A stretch of 64,000 nt of DNA from Sphingomonas naphthae (GTDB lineage: Bacteria; Pseudomonadota; Alphaproteobacteria; Sphingomonadales; Sphingomonadaceae). Location of the stretch: positions 372,001 through 436,000 of the forward strand of contig NZ_CP117411.1 in assembly GCF_028607085.1 (NCBI RefSeq), given 5' to 3'. The notes beneath the pieces were generated by a model. The model was not told where the DNA came from. It worked only from the letters and a program-made list of their open reading frames with translations, and searched no databases. Made by a program: the position numbers and the translations under genes. Numbering within the stretch: the stretch's first letter is position 1; the number at the start of each line of letters is the position of its first letter. This document shows, piece by piece, positions 57,016-64,000 of this stretch.

Positions 57016-59640
57016 ATGAGCGATAACGACAAGCCGAAACTGGGGATGCGCGCGCCGCTGGGCGTCCGGCGGACCGTGGAGACGGGCAAGGTGAAGCAGA
57101 GCTTCAGCCATGGCCGCTCGAACACGGTGATCGTCGAGACGAAGAAGGCCCGCGTGCTGCGCCGCCCCGGCGATCCGGCGCCGGTGGCCGAGCCCGAAGT
57201 GCAGGCCGCCGGCGAAGCCGCGGTGATCGAGGCGCCGCGCCCGGCGGCGCCCGAGGCCGCGCCCGCGCCGATCGTCGCCGCGCCCGCCCCGGCCCCCGCG
57301 CCGACGCCGGCCCCCGCGCCTGCCCCGCGCCCGGCGCCGCCGGTCCAGTCGCGCCCGATGACTCCGCTGGAGCGCCGCGAGCAGCAGGAGCGCCTGCTGC
57401 GCGAGGCCGACGAGGCGCGCATGACCGCGCTGGAGGAAGCGCGTCGTCGCGACGACCGGCTGAAGGCCGAGGCGATCGAGGAAGCCAAGCGCCGCGCCGA
57501 GGACAAGAGCCGCGCCGAGGAAGCCGCCGCCAACGCGCCGGCCCCGGTGGCCGAGCCCGTCGCCGAGGCGTCCGCGCCGGTGGCCGAGCCTGTCGCCGAA
57601 GCCGCGCCCGCCCCGGCCGCCGCCGATGCGGCGGCGACCGAGAGCGGTCGCCCGGCGATTCCCGCGCCGCGCCGCTTCACGCCCGTCACCCCGGCCAAGC
57701 GCCCCGAGCCGGCCAAGCCGTCGCGCGACCGCAAGGGCGTCGACGATCGCCGCCAGTCGGGCAAGCTGACCGTCACCCGCGCGCTCGACGACGACAGCGG
57801 CGCCCGCGCCCGCAGCCTCGCCGCGCTGAAGCGCGCCCGCGAGAAGGACAAGCGCGCCCACCAGTCGGGCCAGGTGTCCGCCAAGCAGGTGCGCGACGTG
57901 AACGTGCCGGAGACGATCACCGTCGCCGAACTCGCCAACCGCATGGCCGAGCGTGGCGCCGATCTGGTGAAGGCGCTGTTCAAGATGGGCATGCCCGTCA
58001 CCGTCAACCAGACGATCGACCAGGATACGGCCGAGCTGCTCGTCACCGAATTCGGCCACAATCTGAAGCGCGTGTCCGAAAGCGACGTCGATCTCATCAC
58101 CGAGTCGGATGTCGATGCGCCGGAGACGCTCAAGTCGCGTCCCCCGGTCGTCACGATCATGGGCCATGTCGATCACGGCAAGACCAGCCTGCTCGATGCC
58201 CTGCGCGGCACCGATGTGGTGAAGGGCGAGGCCGGCGGCATCACCCAGCATATCGGCGCCTATCAGGTGACCGTGAAGTCGGGCACGAAGATCACCTTCC
58301 TCGATACGCCGGGCCACGAGGCGTTCAGCCAGATGCGCGCGCGCGGCGCCGACGTGACCGACATCGTCGTGATCGTGGTCGCCGGCGACGACGGCATCCG
58401 CCCGCAGACCATCGAGGCGATCGCCCACACCAAGGCGGCCGGCAAGCCGATGATCGTGGCCATCAACAAGATGGACAAGCCGGGCAGCAACCCGCAGCGC
58501 GTCCGCGAGGCGCTCCTCCAGCATGACGTGCAGGTGGAGAGCATGGGCGGCGAAACCCAGGAGGTCGAGGTTTCGGCGCTCAAGGGCACCGGGCTGGACG
58601 AGCTGATCGAGAAGATCGAGCTTCAGGCCGAGCTGATGGAGCTGACCGCCAACCCCGATCGCCCCGCCGAGGGCGTGGTGGTCGAGGCGCAGCTGGACAA
58701 GGGCCGTGGCCCCGTCGCGACGGTGCTGGTGCGCCGTGGCACGCTCAAGACCGGCGACATCTTCGTCGTCGGCGCCGAGAGCGGCAAGGTGCGCGCGATC
58801 ATCGACGACAAGGGCAAGACGGTGAAGACCGCCGGCCCGTCCACCCCGGTCGAGGTGCTCGGCATCTCCGGCGTGCCCCATTCGGCCGACCAGCTGTCGG
58901 TCGTCGAGAATGAGGCGCGTGCCCGCGAGATCGCGGAATATCGGGCTGGCGTGATCCAGCAGAAGCGGACGACCAACGCGCCCGCCAATCTGGAAACGAT
59001 GTTCTCGGCGCTGCGCGAGAAGCAGGCGCAGCAGTTCCCGGTGGTCATCAAGGCCGATGCGCAAGGCTCGGTCGAGGCGATCGTGGGCTCGCTCAACAAG
59101 ATTTCGACCGACGATATCCAGGTGCGCATCCTGCACTCGGGCGTCGGCGGCATCACCGAGAGCGACGTGTCGCTGGCGGCGGCGTCACGCGCGCCGATCA
59201 TCGGCTTCAACGTCCGCGCCAACGCCAAGGCCCGCGAGATCGCCCAGCGCGATGGCGTGGCGCTGAAATATTACGACGTCATCTACGATCTGATCGACGA
59301 GATCCGGTCGGGCATGGCCGGCCAGCTTGGGCCCGAATATTTCGAGACGGTCGTCGGCCGCGCCGAGGTCCGCGAAGTCTTCTCCGCCGGCAAGCACGGC
59401 AAGGCGGCGGGCCTGCTCGTCACCGAGGGCTTCATCCGCAAGGCGCTGCGCGCCCGCCTCACGCGCGACGACGTCATCATCTACAACGGCTCGATCGCGT
59501 CGCTCCGCCGCTTCAAGGACGATGTCGCCGAGGTCCGCGCGGGTCTCGAATGCGGTATCACGCTGGAGAATTCGGTGGACGTGAAGGCCGGCGACTTCCT
59601 CGAGACGTTCGAGGTCGAGGAGCGCGCGCGGACGCTGTGA
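57016..59640 (+). CDS. infB: Translation initiation factor IF-2
   Basis: 874 residues. A long Pro/Ala/Glu-rich N-terminus contains a charged coiled coil. The IF2_N helix is [20 protein letters not shown]. The G domain has [20 protein letters not shown] (G1), [16 protein letters not shown] (G3) and VAINKMDKP (G4). It then has domains II-IV ending [20 protein letters not shown]. It loads fMet-tRNA on the 30S. GAAGGG precedes the ATG. The intergenic region after its stop is unusual (see findings). Confidence 0.97.
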   Translation: MSDNDKPKLGMRAPLGVRRTVETGKVKQSFSHGRSNTVIVETKKARVLRRPGDPAPVAEPEVQAAGEAAVIEAPRPAAPEAAPAPIVAAPAPAPAPTPAPAPAPRPAPPVQSRPMTPLERREQQERLLREADEARMTALEEARRRDDRLKAEAIEEAKRRAEDKSRAEEAAANAPAPVAEPVAEASAPVAEPVAEAAPAPAAADAAATESGRPAIPAPRRFTPVTPAKRPEPAKPSRDRKGVDDRRQSGKLTVTRALDDDSGARARSLAALKRAREKDKRAHQSGQVSAKQVRDVNVPETITVAELANRMAERGADLVKALFKMGMPVTVNQTIDQDTAELLVTEFGHNLKRVSESDVDLITESDVDAPETLKSRPPVVTIMGHVDHGKTSLLDALRGTDVVKGEAGGITQHIGAYQVTVKSGTKITFLDTPGHEAFSQMRARGADVTDIVVIVVAGDDGIRPQTIEAIAHTKAAGKPMIVAINKMDKPGSNPQRVREALLQHDVQVESMGGETQEVEVSALKGTGLDELIEKIELQAELMELTANPDRPAEGVVVEAQLDKGRGPVATVLVRRGTLKTGDIFVVGAESGKVRAIIDDKGKTVKTAGPSTPVEVLGISGVPHSADQLSVVENEARAREIAEYRAGVIQQKRTTNAPANLETMFSALREKQAQQFPVVIKADAQGSVEAIVGSLNKISTDDIQVRILHSGVGGITESDVSLAAASRAPIIGFNVRANAKAREIAQRDGVALKYYDVIYDLIDEIRSGMAGQLGPEYFETVVGRAEVREVFSAGKHGKAAGLLVTEGFIRKALRARLTRDDVIIYNGSIASLRRFKDDVAEVRAGLECGITLENSVDVKAGDFLETFEVEERARTL

Positions 59641-59690
59641 TGACCGGGCGGCTGGCGCTGTATGCGCCGGCCGCTTATCCCTTCCGGCGG

Positions 59691-59705
59691 CGCGCAACCT
59701 GCGCG
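59691..59705 (+). promoter_or_regulatory. Short hairpin before the first anti-SD-complementary sequence
   Basis: CGCGCA (59691-59696) and TGCGCG (59700-59705) pair around ACC, five nt before AAGGAGGTGAT. It sits in the infB-rbfA gap. Confidence 0.45.
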
Positions 59706-59709
59706 TCGC

Positions 59710-59720
59710 AAGGAGGTGAT
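59710..59720 (+). promoter_or_regulatory. Full-length Shine-Dalgarno, site 1
   Basis: AAGGAGGTGAT is perfectly complementary to the 16S rRNA 3' end (AUCACCUCCUU) over 11 nt. The ORFs downstream are discussed in the findings; the start codon for this site is not obvious. Confidence 0.7.
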
Positions 59721-59730
59721 TTATATAGAT

Positions 59731-59826
59731 ATTGAAATCGTGTTGGCTCTGGTTCTCGGCGTGGCCACCCTTGTGGTCGCTATACTCAGCCTGGTGGTGA
59801 AGATCATCGAGTTGAGCCGCCGATAG
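59731..59826 (+). CDS. Possible hydrophobic 31-aa ORF, non-standard start
   Basis: From ATT 59731 to TAG 59826 the frame encodes a single hydrophobic helix (VLALVLGVATLVVAILSLVV) with a basic end (KIIELSRR). No ATG is present. Alternative starts are ATA 59725, ATT 59731, or GTG 59716, which overlaps the Shine-Dalgarno. ATT aligns with the ATG of the next small ORF. The layout (strong SD, one helix, basic tail) recalls Firmicute holin-like type I toxins, but no antisense RNA was identified. It may be real or a coincidence of an RNA element. Confidence 0.4.
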   Translation: MEIVLALVLGVATLVVAILSLVVKIIELSRR

Positions 59827-59834
59827 TCCGGTGC

Positions 59835-59862
59835 GGGGTCCGGCGCTGGAACGCCGGACCCC
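59835..59862 (+). promoter_or_regulatory. Strong hairpin with loop CTGGAA, unit 1
   Basis: GGGGTCCGGCG (59835-59845) and CGCCGGACCCC (59852-59862) pair perfectly over 11 bp around CTGGAA. It lies right after the small ORF stop. It is terminator-like but lacks a U-run. Confidence 0.75.
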
Positions 59863-59884
59863 AATAGCCCGGTCTCCAAAAAGG

Positions 59885-59916
59885 TTGAGCCCGGACGCTG
59901 GAACGCCCGGGCTCAA
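59885..59916 (+). promoter_or_regulatory. Strong hairpin with loop CTGGAA, unit 2, abutting the second SD
   Basis: TTGAGCCCGG (59885-59894) and CCGGGCTCAA (59907-59916) pair perfectly over 10 bp. The inner loop is CGCTGGAACG, identical in core to unit 1. The AA at its 3' end is the start of the second AAGGAGGTGAT, so folding touches the ribosome-binding site. Confidence 0.75.
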
Positions 59917-59931
59917 GGAGGTGATATAGAT

Positions 59932-59994
59932 ATGTCACCGTATTGGCCTAACTCATATACGCCCGAAAGCCCGGACCTTCAACATGCGACGTAA
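59932..59994 (+). CDS. Candidate 20-aa leader peptide overlapping the rbfA start
   Basis: ATG 59932 is 10 nt after GGAGG within AAGGAGGTGAT (59915-59925), and the frame runs 20 codons to TAA 59992-59994. The peptide starts [14 protein letters not shown], rich in Pro, Ser and Tyr. Its stop lies inside the first codons of rbfA (ATG 59984), so termination and reinitiation could couple rbfA translation to it. rbfA itself has no good SD (CGGACCTTCAAC). The peptide's sequence may not matter. Confidence 0.5.
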   Translation: MSPYWPNSYTPESPDLQHAT

Positions 59995-60403
59995 CGAAAC
60001 CTCCGAAGGCAAGTCGGTCCGCCTGCTGCGCGTGGGCGAACAGGTGCGCCATGCCCTGTCCGATATCCTGATGCGCGGCGACGTGCATGACGCGACCTTG
60101 TCCGCCACGATGATCTCGATCACCGAAGTGCGCATGTCGCCGGATCTGAAACACGCCATGGCTTTTGTGAAGCCGCTGTCGGCGGGGCGCGATGCCGAGG
60201 ATGCGGTGATCCTGAAGGCGCTGCGCACCAACACCGCCTATCTCCAGTCCGAGGTCGCCAAGCGGGTGAACCTGAAATATGCGGCGAAGCTGAAGTTCCT
60301 GCTCGACGAGAGCTTCGACGAGGGCGGCAAGATCGACCAGCTGCTGCGCGATCCCAAGGTGGCGCGCGATCTGGCCGACGACAGCGGCGACCAGCCCGCG
60401 TGA
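59984..60403 (+). CDS. rbfA: 30S ribosome-binding factor A
   Basis: 139 residues. [20 protein letters not shown] and [20 protein letters not shown] form the KH-like core. [20 protein letters not shown] and [20 protein letters not shown] complete it. It binds the 30S during cold-sensitive 16S maturation. The stop overlaps the next GTG (GTGA). Confidence 0.95.
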   Translation: MRRNETSEGKSVRLLRVGEQVRHALSDILMRGDVHDATLSATMISITEVRMSPDLKHAMAFVKPLSAGRDAEDAVILKALRTNTAYLQSEVAKRVNLKYAAKLKFLLDESFDEGGKIDQLLRDPKVARDLADDSGDQPA

Positions 60404-60897
60404 GCCCCCGCGCGGCGGCGTTGCTGCCGCTGATGGCGCTCGCCACGGCCTGCACCGCGCCGCCCCGGACGATCGCGGTGCCCGATCCCATCCTCCAGAC
60501 GGTGCTGGCCGACATGGGCGCGCGCTGCGTGGCGATCGATTTCGAGCCGCCGGATCGGCTGTCGCTGCGCCGCTTCATGCCCGGCATGGAATTTTCCGCG
60601 CAGGGCCGCGATCTGCCGGTCGCGCAGAATTACCGGATCGAGGCGGCGGCGACGGCGGCCATGTCGGGCGGCGAGCAGCCCGGCCTGCGCGGCGAGGCGC
60701 CCTGGCCCGACCGGATCGGTTGCGGCTATGCGATGCTGGGCACCGGCGATCAGGTCGGCCGCATCCGCCAGCCCGCCATCGCCGACGAGATCGCCTTCGT
60801 CGAGACGCGCGATGGCAGCGGCATCACCTGGTATGTGCTCGATGGCCAGTCGGGCACGTGGGACATCATCGCAAAGGCCAGCAACCATGCCATCTGA
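60400..60897 (+). CDS. Putative lipoprotein of unknown function
   Basis: 165 residues from GTG 60400. [15 protein letters not shown] has a lipobox (ATAC), so it is likely outer-membrane or periplasmic. No recognised fold; it contains several aromatic residues and cysteines ([16 protein letters not shown]) that could form a disulfide. It is in the rbfA-truB operon, translationally coupled. Its codon usage matches neighbours. I do not recognise a family. Confidence 0.6.
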   Translation: MSPRAAALLPLMALATACTAPPRTIAVPDPILQTVLADMGARCVAIDFEPPDRLSLRRFMPGMEFSAQGRDLPVAQNYRIEAAATAAMSGGEQPGLRGEAPWPDRIGCGYAMLGTGDQVGRIRQPAIADEIAFVETRDGSGITWYVLDGQSGTWDIIAKASNHAI

Positions 60898-61427
60898 AAC
60901 CCTCCTCACACCACCGCCCGCCGATGGCGAGTTGCGGATGGTGGCGCTCGCCGAGCATCACCGCGACGCCCTCGCCGCGATCTGCGCGGAGGATGCGGGC
61001 ATCTGGGAGATGTATGCCATCGACTGGGGGGCCGCCGGCTTCGCGACGAACTTCGCCGCGATCCTCGCCAATCCGGCGCGGATTCCGTTCGTGGTGATGG
61101 AAGGGGACACGCTGGTCGGCATGTCGGCGTGGATCGATCTCAACCGCGATCGCCGCTCGGTCGAGATCGGCAACACCTATTTCCGGCCCGCCACGCGCGG
61201 CACCGGGGTCAACGGGCGGGTCAAGCGGATGATGCTGGCCGATGCCTTCGCCAAGGGGCATCAACCGCGTCACCTTCAGCGTGGACGTTCGCAACGCTCG
61301 CTCGCGCGCGGCGATGGCGAAGGTGGGCGGGCATCTCGACGGGATCATGCGGCAGGATCGCGTGACCTGGACCGGTCATGTCCGCGACAGCGCGATCTTC
61401 TCGATCCTGGCGGACGAATGGCGCTGA
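60887..61427 (+). pseudogene. GNAT acetyltransferase broken by a one-base frameshift
   Basis: Residues 1-123 read in the frame from ATG 60887 (AVALAEHHRDALAA... to DAFAKG). The C-terminus (INRVTFSVDVRNARSRAAMA to [11 protein letters not shown]) continues in the +1 frame, ending at TGA 61425-61427. The break is at the G4 run 61255-61258; deleting one G joins AKG to INRVTF. Without it the frame enters nonsense and runs on into truB. It may be a true mutation, programmed slippage or a sequencing error. Confidence 0.8.
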
Positions 61428-62452
61428 GCGTGTTGGACGGCTGGATCATCCTCGACAAGCCGCTCGGGCTGGGATCGACGCAGGGCGTGTCGGCGGTGAA
61501 GCGGGTCGCGCGCCAGTGCGGGCTGGGCAAGGTGAAGGTGGGCCACGGCGGCACGCTCGATCCGCTGGCGACCGGCGTGCTGCCGATCGCGCTGGGCGAG
61601 GCGACCAAGCTGACCGGGCGGATGCTCGACGCCGACAAGACCTACGACTTCACCATCGCCTTCGGCACGCAGACCGACACGCTCGATCTGGAAGGGGCCG
61701 TGATCGCGACGAGCGACGCGCGGCCGACGATGGCGGACGTCGCGGCGGTGCTGGCGCGCTTCACCGGGCCGATCGCGCAGGTGCCACCAGCCTATTCGGC
61801 GCTGAAGGTGGATGGCGCGCGCGCATATGATCTGGCGCGAGCGGGCGAAGAGGTGGTGCTGGCCAGCCGCAACGTGACGGTTCACTCTCTTACCATCCTC
61901 CCCGGCACGGGGAGGGGGACCGCCGCCGAAGGCGGTGGTGGAGGGGGCTCGCCACCAGCGCAGCGCTTCGGGGATAGCCCCCTCCACCAGCCTGCGGCTG
62001 GTCCCCCTCCCCGTGCCGGGGAGGAGCTGGCGGCCATCACCCTTTCCGCCACGGTCTCGAAGGGCACCTATATCCGCAGCCTCGCGCGCGATATCGCGCT
62101 GGCGCTCGGCACGGTCGGCCATGTCAGCATGTTGCGGCGGACCAGGGCGGGGCCGTTCACGCTGGATCAGGCGATTTCGCTGGACAATCTGAACCAAGCC
62201 GCTACTGCCCGCGCGCTTGAAGATGTGACCTTGCCCATGACGGCGGGGCTGGACGGTATCCCGGCTCTCTCCGTTTCCCGCGATCAGGCAGGCGCGCTCC
62301 GACAGGGGCGTATCTTACGCGGGATGCCTGCGACACCGGGCCTCAACCTCGCCGTGGAAGACGATCTTCCCGTGGCGCTGGTGGAGGCCATCGACGGAGA
62401 AATCCGGGTGGTGCGGGGCTTCAACCTGATGCCGAAGGAAACGATATCATGA
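61418..62452 (+). CDS. truB: tRNA pseudouridine-55 synthase, with an in-frame repeat insertion
   Basis: 344 residues from ATG 61418. [20 protein letters not shown] is motif [21 protein letters not shown] carries the catalytic Asp (LDPLATG), and [20 protein letters not shown]-type motifs follow. An R4 element (61896-62025) is translated in frame as ~44 Gly/Pro-rich residues between the VTVHSLT strand and the [13 protein letters not shown] motif. That is a loop in TruB. Whether the enzyme tolerates it is untested. It overlaps rpsO by four nt. Confidence 0.93.
   Translation: MALSVLDGWIILDKPLGLGSTQGVSAVKRVARQCGLGKVKVGHGGTLDPLATGVLPIALGEATKLTGRMLDADKTYDFTIAFGTQTDTLDLEGAVIATSDARPTMADVAAVLARFTGPIAQVPPAYSALKVDGARAYDLARAGEEVVLASRNVTVHSLTILPGTGRGTAAEGGGGGGSPPAQRFGDSPLHQPAAGPPPRAGEELAAITLSATVSKGTYIRSLARDIALALGTVGHVSMLRRTRAGPFTLDQAISLDNLNQAATARALEDVTLPMTAGLDGIPALSVSRDQAGALRQGRILRGMPATPGLNLAVEDDLPVALVEAIDGEIRVVRGFNLMPKETIS
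61896..62025. repeat. R4 palindromic repeat inside truB, copy 5
   Basis: CCTCCCCGGCACGGGGAGG opens; CCCGTGCCGGGGAGG closes. Inner arms GGGACCGCCGCC.../ CCTGCGGCTGGTCCCCC match copies at 8660 and 49101. It is read as coding sequence in truB and keeps the frame. Confidence 0.85.
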
Positions 62453-62718
62453 CGATCACCGCTGTACGCCGCCAGGAAGTCATCGCCGACAACGCCCGCG
62501 CCGAAGGCGACACCGGCTCCCCGGAAGTGCAGATCGCGATCCTCACCGAGCGAATCGTCAACCTGACCGAGCATTTCAAGACCCACGCGAAGGACAATCA
62601 CTCGCGCCGCGGCCTGCTCCTGATGGTCAACAAGCGCCGTAGCCTGCTCGCCTACCTTCAGAAGAAGGACCGGGCCCGCTACACCGCCCTCATCGCGAAG
62701 CTCGGCCTTCGCAAGTGA
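62449..62718 (+). CDS. rpsO: 30S ribosomal protein S15
   Basis: 89 residues, the usual length. [40 protein letters not shown] and [17 protein letters not shown] are diagnostic. ATG overlaps the truB stop (ATGA). In many bacteria S15 autoregulates by binding its mRNA leader; here the leader is truB coding sequence, so any such element would lie within truB. A terminator follows. Confidence 0.98.
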   Translation: MTITAVRRQEVIADNARAEGDTGSPEVQIAILTERIVNLTEHFKTHAKDNHSRRGLLLMVNKRRSLLAYLQKKDRARYTALIAKLGLRK

Positions 62719-62721
62719 CGC

Positions 62722-62751
62722 AAGGGGCGCCCCCAAAGGGCGCCCCTTTTG
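62722..62751 (+). terminator. Intrinsic terminator after rpsO
   Basis: GGGGCGCCC (62724-62732) and GGGCGCCCC (62738-62746) pair over 9 bp around CCAAA, followed by TTTTGT. This is a textbook rho-independent terminator, ending the rimP-rpsO operon 4 nt after the S15 stop. Confidence 0.92.
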
Positions 62752-62874
62752 TCATCCCGAACATGTTTCGGGATCCATCTCTCCGCTGGATGACGGCCGG
62801 GAGATGATCGCCGCCCACTTCTCCGGCGCTTTGCCTGTGGAGAGGTGGATGCTGAAACACATTCAGCATGACGA
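62751..62874. repeat. R6 palindromic repeat
   Basis: GTCATCCCGAACATGTTTCG-type left arm and a TGGATGCTGAAACACATTC-type right arm are imperfect inverted repeats around an inner stem. It begins at the tail of the rpsO terminator and fills the first half of the rpsO-pnp gap. Confidence 0.7.
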
Positions 62875-63001
62875 TGGATTACAAGACGGGGACCACCGGC
62901 AATTCGGCCGAAGTCTCAAGGGGCAAATGTCCCGCACCGCCGCGAGCCGGTAGCTCGCACGCTGTCCCGGCAGGCATAGGGCCGCCGGAGAAGGAAAACC
63001 A

Positions 63002-64000
63002 ATGTTCGACATCAAGAAGAGCGAGATCCAGGTCGGTGGCAAGACCATCACCTTGGAAACGGGCCGCGTCGCCCGCCAGGCCGATGGCGCCGTCCTCGCC
63101 ACCATGGGCGAGACGGTGGTGCTGTGCGCCGTGACCGCCGCCAAGAGCGTGAAGGAAGGGCAGGATTTCTTCCCGCTCACCGTCCACTATCAGGAAAAAT
63201 ATTCGGCGGCCGGCCGTATCCCCGGCGGCTTCTTCAAGCGTGAGCGCGGCGCGACCGAAAAGGAGACGCTGACCAGCCGTCTCATCGATCGCCCGATCCG
63301 CCCGCTGTTCCCGGAAGGGTTCTACAACGAGATCCTGTGCATCGCGCAGGTGCTGTCCTACGACGGCGAGAACGAGCCCGACATTCTGGCGATGATCGCC
63401 GCATCGGCCGCGCTCACCATCTCGGGCGTGCCGTTCATGGGCCCGATCGGCGCCGCGCGCGTCGGTTATATCGATGGCCAGTATATCCTGAACCCGACCA
63501 ACGATCAGGTGAAGGAAGGCGACCTCGACCTCGTCGTCGCCGCCACGCATGACGCGGTGATGATGGTCGAATCCGAAGCCAAGGAGCTTTCGGAAGAGGT
63601 GATGCTGGGCGCCGTCGTGTTCGCGCACGATGCGTCGAAGAAGATCGTCGAGGGCATCATCAACCTCGCCGAGAAGGCCGCCAAGGATCCGTGGGAACTG
63701 CCGGTTCTCGACGAGGGCGACCTTAAGAAGCAGGTCAAGGACCTGATCGGCAAGGGCATCGCCGCCGCCTACAAGATCACCGCCAAGGCTGACCGCGTCG
63801 CCGCCATCGCCGCCGCCAAGGCGCCGATGAAGGAAGCCTTCGCCGACGCCGATCCGGCGACCCGCCTGAAGGCCGCCAAGCTCGGCAAGAAGGTCGAGGC
63901 GGAGATCGTCCGCACCGCCATCCTGAAGGAAGGCCGCCGCATCGACGGCCGCGACACGAAGACCGTTCGCCCGATCGAGGCGATGGTCCACTTCCTGCCG
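63002..64000 (+). CDS. pnp: Polyribonucleotide nucleotidyltransferase, N-terminal part
   Basis: The first 333 codons; it runs off the window. [40 protein letters not shown] and [15 protein letters not shown]-like [17 protein letters not shown] are the first RNase PH domain. The all-alpha linker ([20 protein letters not shown] onward) follows, and the second PH domain starts at [19 protein letters not shown]. PNPase degrades RNA 3'-5' with phosphate, in the degradosome. GAAGGA precedes the ATG. The rpsO-pnp order is standard. Confidence 0.97.
   Translation, partial: MFDIKKSEIQVGGKTITLETGRVARQADGAVLATMGETVVLCAVTAAKSVKEGQDFFPLTVHYQEKYSAAGRIPGGFFKRERGATEKETLTSRLIDRPIRPLFPEGFYNEILCIAQVLSYDGENEPDILAMIAASAALTISGVPFMGPIGAARVGYIDGQYILNPTNDQVKEGDLDLVVAATHDAVMMVESEAKELSEEVMLGAVVFAHDASKKIVEGIINLAEKAAKDPWELPVLDEGDLKKQVKDLIGKGIAAAYKITAKADRVAAIAAAKAPMKEAFADADPATRLKAAKLGKKVEAEIVRTAILKEGRRIDGRDTKTVRPIEAMVHFLP

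Noticed and set aside
56158-59136. A 992-codon minus-strand frame antisense to infB
   Set aside because: Same artefact; His/Arg/Gly-rich, no conserved motif, opposite to a complete infB.
59716-59826. GTG 59716 as start of the hydrophobic small ORF
   Set aside because: The GTG is within the Shine-Dalgarno sequence itself, leaving no spacing for initiation.

Overview
The window is a 64 kb piece of a high-GC alphaproteobacterial chromosome, most likely from Sphingomonadales (Sphingomonas-like). The evidence is uniformly GC-rich coding sequence, a circularly permuted two-piece tmRNA with the tag ANDNEALAIAA, an alphaproteobacterial dcw cluster, and abundant short palindromic (REP-like) repeats of several families, some lying inside genes. 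No phage, plasmid backbone, CRISPR array, rRNA or tRNA was seen.

Layout. 1-5.2 kb: the tail of a MarR-type regulator, an MFS transporter, two secreted proteins (one an AbfB/bulb-lectin-like protein whose 3' end is AT-rich), a promoter region carrying three related 14-bp palindromes, and an FAD amine oxidase. 5.5-23 kb (all minus strand): the division and cell-wall cluster mraZ-rsmH-ftsL-ftsI-murE-murF-mraY-murD-ftsW-murG-murC-(66-aa ORF)-murB-ddl-ftsQ-ftsA. Most genes overlap by 1-4 nt. ftsZ is not found after ftsA, where two palindromic repeats lie instead. 23-32 kb: a small membrane protein, a DUF6481-like protein, a spermidine-synthase-like protein, an FkbM methyltransferase of atypical composition, msrB, dgt, a TPR/SPOR protein, a SIMPL protein and a Zur-type regulator. 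32-42 kb: a blue-light/osmo-type histidine kinase, tmRNA, mscL, a lemA/TPM-domain/NUDIX cluster, a polyprenyl diphosphate synthase, chorismate mutase, thyA-folA, an M28 peptidase and msrA. 42-46 kb: a GH8 endoglucanase, UDP-glucose dehydrogenase and galE (exopolysaccharide-related). 46-53 kb: a GNAT, valS, prfB with a coupled lipoprotein methyltransferase, a hemerythrin-like protein, a PQQ-type sugar dehydrogenase and a Phd/VapC-type toxin-antitoxin pair. 53.8-64 kb: the translation operon rimP-nusA-(tautomerase)-ylxR-infB-(two tiny ORFs)-rbfA-(lipoprotein)-(frameshifted GNAT)-truB-rpsO, a terminator, then pnp running off the end.

How the genes work together. The minus-strand cluster makes lipid II (MurC-F, Ddl, MraY, MurG) and the divisome (FtsA, Q, L, I, W), probably under MraZ control through an ATGGT triplet repeat at its promoter. 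The plus-strand terminal operon couples transcription antitermination (NusA), initiation (IF2), 30S maturation (RimP, RbfA), tRNA modification (TruB) and mRNA turnover (Pnp).

The most unusual spot is the infB-rbfA gap (59.64-59.98 kb). It holds two 11-nt sequences perfectly complementary to the 16S rRNA 3' end and two strong hairpins with identical loops. It also holds a hydrophobic 31-codon ORF without a standard start codon, and a 20-aa leader ORF that overlaps the rbfA start. Other notable points are REP elements read in frame inside truB, valS and the SPOR gene, and an inverted pair of ~85-bp hairpin elements with a conserved loop.
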